Positions 55,921 to 64,000 of a DNA stretch of 64,000 bases are shown here, piece by piece. Source of the DNA: Brachynemurus nebulosus. Taxonomy: Eukaryota > Arthropoda > Insecta > Neuroptera > Myrmeleontidae. The stretch covers positions 8,227,044-8,291,043 of the forward strand of contig JAPWDM010000016.1 of the NCBI GenBank assembly GCA_035578155.1. The letters are read 5' to 3'. Each line of letters opens with the position of its first letter. The stretch's first letter is position 1. The position numbers were made by a program, and so were the translations under genes. A model generated the notes under the pieces. It ran no database searches. It worked only from the letters and a program-made list of their open reading frames with translations, and was not told the origin of the DNA.

Positions 55921-57589
55921 TTATTCGGATGGATCTTCGCGAATGAGGAACCAACAATAGTCCGCCATCATTTGTTCATCCCACCAGCCTTTGTAACGTC
56001 TCTCGATTTCTGCCATTTCCTGGTGAAATCTTTCACCTTGTTCATCACTTTCGGAGCCCAAGTTCGTGGGGAAAATATCCAAATGACTGAATAAGAAGTG
56101 TAATTTAGGTGTCATATTTGAACCTAAAAATTAAAAAGAATAAATTCTCAAATGATAACGACCTTTCTGATATACATGCTTTCACTCAACGCTTACCAAT
56201 GGCATTGAACTTTTGCAGTAATGTATCGATCTTCCCAAAAAGTTGTGAACGATGTCCTGGAATGCTTCCAATGCCTCCAAATGAGCTGGACCTAAACACT
56301 CATTAAATGCTTGGTCACCGTACAGAGCCCGAATTTGAGGTCCATCAAATATACCAGCTTCAATTTTGCTCGCTGTGGCTCTCGGAAATTTTTGTTTAAG
56401 GTAATTCGTGGCAAGACTGTCTTTTGGCAACGTTTTCACAATATTTGTAAATAACCCAAGCTTAATATGTAATAGAGGAAGTATTATCTTCTCCTGAGGA
56501 ATGAGTGGGTCATTTTTGATATTGTACTCTCCGTGCGTACGTCCACTTCGCTCGGGCCAAACTTTTCGGATGCAGTGATTCTGACGGTCACGGCTGTCCC
56601 ATAGACATAGAAGACAGGGAAACTTCGTATTGCCCCCTTGCAATCCAGATAGTATGGCAACTAATTTAAAATCAGAGCAAACTTTCCATTGATGTTGGTC
56701 ATATTGTATGAGATCGAGAAGTTCTTTCATTGCTTCATATGTTTCCTTTTGTGAATTTTCCATATCCTATTGGAATTGATGGTTTCGTATTCCCTTTATG
56801 AAGCAGGATTGCCTTTAAACTATCCTTGCCTCCATCCAGAAAAAGACGCCATTCCTCTGGGTCATAATTTTGTTGGAGAGCATTGAAAAGACCACATATG
56901 TTGGCACAAAAACAAAAGTTTGCCGTTTTTGCGAAAAAAAGTGCAAGTTGTTTGCTGCGATCACGGTAATATGTAACACGTGTCTCAGGAGCACAATATC
57001 CCCACTGTTGCAATCGTGATGCAAGTAATTCAGATTTTGATTTCGGCAAATACAAATCTCGGCACAAATCATTAAGCTCGGCCTGAGTAACTAAATGGGG
57101 TTTCTTATTTGATTGCATTTCTGATTCACTCCACTCATCTGATGAATCATTTTTTATTGTTCTTTTTCGTATTTTTGTGGGCCCCGCTACAATCAGCTGC
57201 GGTTTGGGGCACGATACTGAATGCGGCACTGGAAGCGTCACCGAGCTAACAACTGAATAAACTGGTTCAATTCTACGTCCGATAGCCTTTTCCGTTAAAC
57301 AGAAATAACAATCTGTTGTATGGTTCATCTGATTTCTCCATTGCATTGGCTTTCCAAATGTGAAGAAACACTCTTGACCCTTACCAATTGTATTTAATAT
57401 TGTTCGGCAGTTGTTACATGCATTATTCGGTGTCCACGGTTTGTCGAGAGACGCAGGTCGAAAGCCGAAATACTTCTTATACGCTTCAGATAAATTTTAC
57501 GTATTCATTTTTCGCATCAAATGTTGTGATTTCTTTTTCACAAGAACACCACAAACATAACAAAATTCGTTGGGAACGATTGAACACAT
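55921..57589 (-). pseudogene. Transposon-borne protein of a widely expanded arthropod family
   Basis: From ATG 57589: FCYVCGVLV with a later CNNC, a zinc-binding N-terminus; in-frame TAA at 57,497-57,499; then HTTDCYFC, LNDLCRDLYLPKSKSELLASRL; a one-base frameshift near 56,757; then WKVCSDFKLVAILSGLQGG, TKFPCLLCLWDSRDRQNH and LHIKLGLF; a candidate intron GTAAGC...TTTTAG (56,196-56,124); and a last exon with HFLFSHLDIFPTN, DEQGERFHQEM and DYCWFLIRE. Known: this motif chain marks an unnamed protein found in many insect genomes in high copy. Acidic and His residues in the C-terminal half could be catalytic, but that is a guess. About 500 residues, near full length. Confidence 0.75.
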
Positions 57590-58143
57590 TTAGGATGGAA
57601 ATAAAACACCGTGCTTTTCAACTTCACAAGCCAGAATGACTTTTCTTTATTTCATTTAAGGTACTTAAACCTACGCCAATACATTTTTCGATAATATAGT
57701 GAATTATAATAATTTTATGTATAAATACATGTTTAAATTGTACAAGAAAGAAGAATACAAATATAGTCATTCGGAATATTCCAGAAATAATATAAAAAAT
57801 AGTCAAACATGATTATTTAACAATGAAAGAAACAAACAAGCCCTAAGCGTGTTTGTAAAAGATTGTGGATAGCTGTGTGCTCGGGTGTGCTTGGTACCGC
57901 TTAAGCTGATTGGTCACACACCAACCATAGCCGGGTTCAGATCGATTGTTATCAATCACTTTCAACAATAAGCGAATATACATAGAGTATTATGCATGTA
58001 CTCTAATACCGGTGTACATATACACTGCAGCCGTCTCCCTCCACGGACAGCGTGTGATGTTGGTACATACACAACCATACATCACACGCATACACTGATA
58101 GGAGATCTATGTTGTAACATGCTGTGCGTTGGACTGATGGACA

Positions 58144-58639
58144 CCGAATATAGTGTGTGAGCAATGAAAATGAAAATATTGTCGTTCCACAAAATCCTTA
58201 ATAAAAACTTTATTTTTCATCCGTTTTTTTTCAAATTACGCTTAAAATCTTGGTAATAAAATAAACTATTTGGTAAAAGAATAAAACATTCCAGATCTTT
58301 ACTATAACGTAGAAAAAAAACCAAATGAATATAAAAAATTTTAAAAAAAACGTAAAAAATAGGCAAATTTTGAAATTTGAGGTGCCATAACTCAGCCATT
58401 TCTTGGCAGATAGAAACTTGCAGCATATCGACGGAAAAGGCATTCAAATACCTTTCCAACGGTATGACATTTCTCTCGATCGGTTGGGCTCCACAAGGGT
58501 TTGAGTGGGACCATACACCGAAAAACAAAAAAGTACCGTTATCTAAAAAACGGTACTTAGAAAAAACAATTACAGCGTTTTTCGTGTTCAGGAGGTCCCA
58601 ATTAACTTATCTAGTCATGTGGCGTTCTTGGTATTTTTT
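58144..58639. repeat. Right TIR of 3.3-kb transposon
   Basis: 496 bp inverse copy with small indels and substitutions. Confidence 0.85.
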
Positions 58640-58920
58640 GGCTGTAAACCAGTGATATTGAAAAAGATAATATGTATTCCTTTACAATTAACCCATATCG
58701 TCACCTACATAATCAAACCTCGTAACTGCAATATCAGTAGTTTTCAGGAGAAGGGAAATACTGTTTATAACAATTTAGTTAGATGATAACGAATAATTAT
58801 TATTAATTGAATCAGCGACACACGTAGGGAAAGGGTGAGCAAAGTGGCCACACTAAGGGAATTTCGACTATTTCAATGACAATAATCAAACAAATTAATT
58901 GAAATTTTGACAGTACATTT
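58640..58920. other. Unassigned stretch
   Basis: No gene or repeat supported. Confidence 0.35.
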
Positions 58921-59407
58921 AGAGCAAGAGCTCACTGCAGGATCTTGTCCCCATCGAGTTGACAAGTAAAATATTTTTTTTTAGATACTAGTGACTATAA
59001 TCGATAAAAAAATTCGCAATTGCCAGTACAAAAGTTGGCCATAAAATTTGTATGATTTTTTGAAAATAATTTTTGTAGTACTGTGGCGGTTCCGTTCGTC
59101 TTACCACTTAAAATTAGTCTTATAATTTTTGTTTTTACGTGTAAAAATGAAATATCTTGGTCTGCCTCATTAATAACGGGTCACTGTGAGGCAGCGAATT
59201 TTTTAATTAATTTCTTATTGTACCGTTAAGGTACCGATCGAGTTACCACTTCAAACTCAGACGAAATAAATCATACAAATTTTATGGCCAACTTTTATAC
59301 TGGTAGGTGCGAAATTTTTATCGATTATAATCACTAGTATCTAAAAAAAATACTTTACTTGTCAACTCGATGGGGGCAAGATCCTGCAGTGAGCTCTTGG
59401 TCTAATT
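58921..59407. repeat. MITE, 487 bp, copy 1
   Basis: Terminal inverted repeats of ~150 bp: AGAGCTCACTGCAGGATCTTG, in parts AGAGCTCACTGC and AGGATCTTG, at one end and the reverse at the other; inside AAAGTTGGCCATAAAATTTG is also mirrored. No transposase. Confidence 0.8.
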
Positions 59408-59465
59408 GCAGCTTTAATGTGATTTGAAAAATGTGGACTGAAAATATTTAACTTGGCCCCTATTA

Positions 59466-59467
<2 letters not shown>

Positions 59468-59531
<64 letters not shown>
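59468..59531. repeat. (TA)n microsatellite between MITE copies
   Basis: Pure TA run; the inverted second copy starts right after it. Confidence 0.95.
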
Positions 59532-59535
<4 letters not shown>

Positions 59536-59923
59536 CCAAGAGCTCACTGCAGGATCTTGCCCCCATCGAGTTGACAAGTAAAGTATTTTTTTTTAGATAC
59601 TAGTGATTATAATCGATAAAAATTTCGCACCTACCAGTATAAAAGTTGGCCATAAAATTTGTATGATTTATTTCGTCTGAGTTTGAAGTGGTAACTCGAT
59701 CGGTACCTTAACGGTACAATAAGAAATTAATTAAAAAATTCGCTGCCTCACAGTGACCCGTTATTAATGAGGCAGACCAAGATATTTCATTTTTACACGT
59801 AAAAACAAAAATTATAAGACTAATTTTAAGTGGTAAGACGAACGGAACCGCCACAGTACTACAAAAATTATTTTCAAAAAATCATACAAATTTTATGGCC
59901 AACTTTTGTACTGGCAATTGCGA

Positions 59924-59930
<7 letters not shown>
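59532..59930. repeat. MITE, copy 2, inverted and truncated
   Basis: Reverse complement of copy 1 from its right end through GGCAATTGCGAATTTTTA, where it stops at another (TA)n. Nearly identical to copy 1, so it arose recently. Confidence 0.8.

Positions 59931-59998
<68 letters not shown>
59928..59998. repeat. (TA)n microsatellite
   Basis: Replaces the missing end of MITE copy 2. Confidence 0.95.
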
Positions 59999-59999
<1 letters not shown>

Positions 60000-61170
60000 T
60001 TTTCCTAGTCCACTATAAGTCTCCACTTTTGTTTTTCACTGGCATCTTCCTTTGTGGGAGCAATCTAAATAGGAAAGGACTAGGGAGAATAACTAGGACG
60101 AATGATCTTTTGTTTTAATAAGTTGCTTATTTATCGTCTAACTTTTTCTTGAGAATATGAGGATATCTATATGACTTGGTGTAAATAGGAATATCCTCTT
60201 TTATCGTGATTTTGTGTTTAAATTCGTTCTTAAGTGTTAACTCTGTTCCTTCTTTGTAAAAAATGTCCTCAAACTGATTATATGATTACATTTAATTATA
60301 GCTGTACATTCTTCATCATCAAAATGATCTATTCTAATATGTGATGTAATGTCATTAGATATGTGATTTTACTGAGATGTGATATTCAAATTATTAACGC
60401 TTTTAAACAAACCATATGGAAAAAAATTTTCTCTCAAAATGCCGGACTTTTTACTGCCAGTGATAAGTACAATAGATAAGATTACAAAAAAAGAAAAAGA
60501 AAAAATATCACCAACACCAAAAAGTGAACCCTAGAAATTTACAAAATATAAATTGTACTAAAATATATTGATAAACTTGAACATTATTTAGAATTATACC
60601 GTATTTCGGAAAATCTGTCCCAGATGGCGTCACCTGCTCCAGTGAATATGTACATATCACAGCATTTTGAGCCACCATATTGCAGGACGAGTTAACTTGT
60701 TTTAATCATTTAAAGCGTTAAATTCAGTAAATTCTGTAAGAGGTGCATCTCCTTGTCAGTAATATCCACTTTGAATATGTCCAATAAAAAAAATACATGG
60801 TACCCACTCTGATTAACAAAAACAAAACAAACCTTGGTACGATGTAGAATGTATACAAAATATTAAATCATATGTTCGAGATGCACTCGAACAGGCAAAA
60901 ATACATACTTTTACAGGTTTCAAGCTAAAAAAGCGGACATTTTCGGACAAATCAGGACGGTACTTACTGCAATAAAATTTTGCAACTAAATTACATGAAA
61001 TTGTACACATTTGAGTGAATGTAACTAGTCAAAAATTACATTTTTCGCCATTTAAAATACTAACGGCATTTTTTATTTGATAAAAATGAGAAGAATCAAA
61101 AATCGGAAAAAACAATTTTTGAAAATTATTGAAAAGTTGTTGAATATTTCGGCGGCTCACTATAATACCT
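60000..61170. other. AT-rich intergenic stretch
   Basis: No gene supported; small frames lack family features. Confidence 0.4.
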
Positions 61171-61174
61171 AAAC

Positions 61175-61245
61175 CAGCGGTTCCCAAAAGGTGGTCCGTG
61201 GACTCCCAGGGGTCCGCGGACGATTAGTAAGGGTTCCACTTACGA
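61175..61245 (+). repeat. hAT-like terminal fragment
   Basis: CAGCGGTTCCCAAAAGGTGG followed by GGGGTCCGCGGAC is the style of hAT MITE ends. The other end was not found; GGTCCGC recurs at 61,488. Confidence 0.55.
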
Positions 61246-61544
61246 ATTTAAGGGATTCCCGTTTTCTTTATCTCTTTCATTGTTGCAAATACGTAAATTT
61301 CAAATTTGCAGTTTGTTTTTAGAAGATTGATTTGTTTGGAATGTAAGAATTATTTAATTTTTTAACGATGACTCATGCTCAATTGTATTTGAAACGGAGT
61401 ATATCAACTTTTTATTACGCGTGAAAAAAAGTAGGTAAGCAAATTCATTTCTATAATAACTATACATAGGAGCTCCAATATAACGTAGTGGTCCGCACAA
61501 AATAAGGGGAAGTACGTTATATCAGATCACCAGATCACCAGATA

Positions 61545-62455
61545 CGTTATATCAGATTACTATTGCTCATGCAGATATATTCTTTATTGATAAATTAATG
61601 GTTTTTACAATAATTGATAAATTTTACTTAAACTTTAATATAACTCAAGGTTATATTTTACTAAGTAGAAATAGCATTCATTTGATTGAAGCTTTTTCAA
61701 AATTTATTGCTTCATACGGTAGACCCACCATGCTTACAGTTGATTCTGATAGAGGATTTGATTCAATTAGGTTTAGACAATTTTGTGACCATTACAACAT
61801 ACAGTTACACATGACATCTCTAAGAAGTTCAAATTCGAATTCCCCAATTGAACGATTCCATTCAACCTTATTAGAAACTTATAGACTAATTCATAATGAT
61901 ACTGAAAATAAGGAAATCGTACCAAAACAAAAACTAATAACAGCCATACTTACTTACAATAATTCCATTCATTCAACCACAAAACATACACCATTCGAGT
62001 TATTCTTTGGTCATAAATACGATATTAGTTTAAAACCTAACAAAAATGACATCAACGAAAAACGACAAGAACTATTTGACAAAGTATACGACCATTCACA
62101 AAGAAAGAAACAGGAAAAAATATTAAAACTAAACATTAACAGAGACGAACCATTAGCTTACACACCCGGTACTAACGCTTACCTCACTGAAAATCCACGC
62201 AATAACAAAACTCATTCAAAATTTAAACAAATTAAAGTAAGTAAAGATAACAGAGTTAGAATTTTAGACAATAAAAATAGTAAATTAAATAAACAAAAAT
62301 TAAAACGACCACTCAAATTACAGGACGATGTTAACGATGACGAAGCGAAAATAGAGATCCTAGACCAGACGAACAACCCAGGAATCTTGATAATGACCCT
62401 AGCCAGGCCCGTGTTATCAATAACTTCGACCACTACGTTCATATCATTTACCTAG
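61545..62455 (+). pseudogene. Integrase, N-terminally truncated
   Basis: The reading begins at THADIFF-like residues (first catalytic Asp), continues with LTVDSDRGFDS (second Asp) and SSNSNSPIERFHS (catalytic Glu), then AILTYNNSIHSTTKHTPFEL, and a Lys/Asn-rich C-terminal domain. Known: the D,D(35)E core of gypsy-group integrases, which inserts the DNA copy. Missing: the HHCC zinc domain and everything before it. A segment after the first Asp (FYLNFNITQGYIL) looks altered. The frame ends overlapping the envelope region, as is usual in this group. Confidence 0.8.
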
Positions 62456-63865
62456 AAAACTATAAAGAAAATTTAATTAATATAAAGAAATCAATTAATA
62501 TTATTTCACAAAAATTCCCTAATAAATAATTTGAGAATGTACTCTGTTTAAAATTTCAAGAATTAAATAAAAACCTTCAAATCCTCCTACCAAGAAAAAT
62601 AGTAAAAAAGGGCTTAAACGATGGTATGGGAACGCTTATTAAGCAAATTAGAGGCAACATGGACCACAACGACGCCTTGGAAATAAATAAACACATCGAA
62701 ACATTAAAATTAAATAAAAATAACACAGTTACTCAGTTAAACATACAGGTTAGCATAAATTCACAAATGATCGCACGATTTGAAAACATTACAAAACACA
62801 TAAATAATTAACAAATTACAGTTAATAATTACCTGTAATCATTATCGAAGAATATCGATTCAAAAGAAAAATATGATTACAATATTTATATAGTATAAAT
62901 TTTAATATGGGAATACTAAACGAACATATTAAAGAAATAATACAAGCAGTAAATTTGGCAAAACTTAACATAATAGCAGAACCAATTCTACTCCCAAACG
63001 AACTAAAATATGTGTATAAATCCTTAATCAAACAGGGAATACCTATAAAATCCTATGACCAAGTCTATAAAGTCCTTAAATTACAAGCTTATTACAATGA
63101 TACTAACAAAATTTTCAATATAAAAATACCAAATTTCTATCTTGATACCTATCGGTTAAACTATTTAGAATCCTTGCCAAATAAAAACTTAAAATCTACA
63201 AAATTCCTTAAACCCTATACGGTTTCCAATGAGTATGAATTGTACGAGATTGACACAGAGTGTCCCAGAATAGAGAACATCTACATATGTCAGTTCAAGA
63301 ACATGGGAACCAAGTTGAAAAATTGAAAGTGCCTGGGAGGCCTTCCACTTAACCAGCCATCAACATGTGACTACGAGGATTTCAACAATATCACAGAAAT
63401 CAAACAAATTTACAACAATCATATCATCATTAAAAATTCATTCGATACGAACATCAGTTCAACGTAAAATTATGGGAACTTCTGATCTACTTCGAAAATT
63501 ATTCCGTTACCATTAATGGAGTAATATACGAAAACAGAATAATTCAAAACACTGAAATATTATATCTAGTGCCTACATACAATCTTCCAGTCAATACTTC
63601 AAACATTCAAGAAAAATTGGACTTATCCAAATTAAGAAACTTTCATCTGGAAAATCGGCAGAAAATTGAACTACTGCAATATCGTAATAACGTTCATACA
63701 CCGGCAACTTACCTCATGGTTTAAGTAACTATATCAATCATCATTGCGTTAATAATCTACTACATTAAGAAGAATAAAGAAGAGGATCCGGCAATTCAAG
63801 TAACCTATGAACCTACAGCGCCGTTCAGAGAAGTGAAACTTCTATGGCCACCGCTTCAGTCTTAG
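62400..63865 (+). pseudogene. Envelope (baculovirus F-like) gene, broken
   Basis: Pieces lie in several frames: a short piece overlapping the integrase end, a stop near 62,526, a piece containing a basic cleavage-site-like run and glycine-rich fusion-peptide-like start near 62,605-62,640, a helical region to 62,811, a second conserved region 62,907-63,326, and a tail with a hydrophobic membrane segment near 63,735-63,770 and a short acidic cytoplasmic end at 63,865. Known: errantivirus Env proteins are related to baculovirus F fusion proteins. Most of the N-terminal subunit is absent and at least four breaks are present. Confidence 0.7.
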
Positions 63866-64000
63866 GAGTGAGGAGTAACATCCTGTACAATATGGACATC
63901 CTATATATAAAATAATTGCTTATTTTGCTAATCCATATCTATTTTTAATATTGTTACTTTATAAAACGCTAATTTTGAACAATCTTTTATTTCATTGTTC
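63866..64000 (+). repeat. Possible polypurine tract and 3' LTR start
   Basis: GGAGTGAGG at 63,866-63,873 precedes AGTAACATCC. No LTR partner is in the window, so the call rests on position and the AGT start. Confidence 0.4.

Larger units (their letters stand above)
55358..58639. mobile_element. DNA transposon with ~500-bp TIRs carrying an arthropod-expanded gene
   Basis: TIRs 55,358-55,866 and 58,144-58,639 are inverted copies, starting AAAAATACCAAGAAC and ending at CACACTATATTCGG. They flank ~2.3 kb with one minus-strand gene. A short duplication TGG (possibly TTTGG, overlapping the A/T-run ends) may flank it; the exact ends are ambiguous by a few bases. Superfamily not recognised. Confidence 0.8.
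61545..64000 (+). mobile_element. Errantivirus-like (gypsy group) element, 3' part
   Basis: Integrase C-terminal part, a broken envelope gene, a purine tract (GGAGTGAGG) and then AGTAACATCC at 63,874, which may be the start of the 3' LTR. Known: errantiviruses have this pol-env-LTR order and LTRs starting AGT. The 5' LTR, gag, protease and reverse transcriptase are missing; sequence before 61,545 is unrelated. The LTR would run past the window end. Confidence 0.75.

Noticed and set aside
56109..56306. Plus-strand small ORFs in the 3.3-kb transposon
   Set aside because: They lie antisense to the recognised minus-strand gene.

Overview
The window looks like AT-rich, repeat-dense nuclear DNA from an insect, most likely a hemipteran or aphid-like genome. 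This rests on arthropod-type Polinton/Maverick genes, an RLE-type LINE targeted to (TAA)n, an insect errantivirus tail, RTE-like 3' tails and many foldback MITEs. I see no ordinary host gene. Nearly every open frame belongs to a mobile element, to an endogenous virus-like element, or to a short tandem repeat.

1-11.5 kb is most of a decayed Polinton/Maverick (adintovirus-like) element. It holds a double-jelly-roll capsid pseudogene, a small basic protein, a penton/minor-capsid-like pseudogene, a parvovirus-type phospholipase A2 protein, a packaging ATPase with two in-frame stops, a 15-copy 21-bp array in front of a TATA box and ORF, and a protein-primed family B DNA polymerase whose C-terminal third is present twice. 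A worn terminal repeat closes it at 10.6-11.5 kb.

46,133-54,812 is a second, complete-ended element of the same kind. It is 8,680 bp, with perfect ends starting AG and a 6-bp target duplication CATATC. Its terminal inverted repeats are about 3.4 kb each, nearly four fifths of the element, and they carry gene pieces, a 21-bp array and a TATA-like box. It sits inside a copy of a ~150-bp repeat whose uninterrupted relative is at 16.9 kb.

11.5-22 kb is MITE and foldback territory, including a tRNA-Thr-like palindrome and an RTE-like 3' tail. 22,426-27,705 is a young LTR retrotransposon on the minus strand: 804-bp LTRs, TSD GTAC, gag-pro remnants only, and a 36-bp expansion inside pro. 28.8-31.5 kb holds three successive insertions of a (TAA)n-targeted RLE-type LINE. 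32-42.2 kb holds LINE pieces and large foldbacks, one of them (37.6-42.2 kb) built from opposed tandem arrays and interrupted by a 1.43-kb element studded with the motif TCCCGTGCGTCACG. 55,358-58,639 is a DNA transposon with ~500-bp inverted repeats that carries a gene family widely expanded in arthropods and usually left unnamed. 58.9-60 kb holds two opposed MITEs around (TA)n. From 61.5 kb to the end is the 3' half of an errantivirus-like (gypsy group) element with integrase and a broken envelope gene.

Most genes carry stops or frameshifts, so they are relics. The phospholipase protein of the first element and the LTRs of the 22-27 kb element look freshest.
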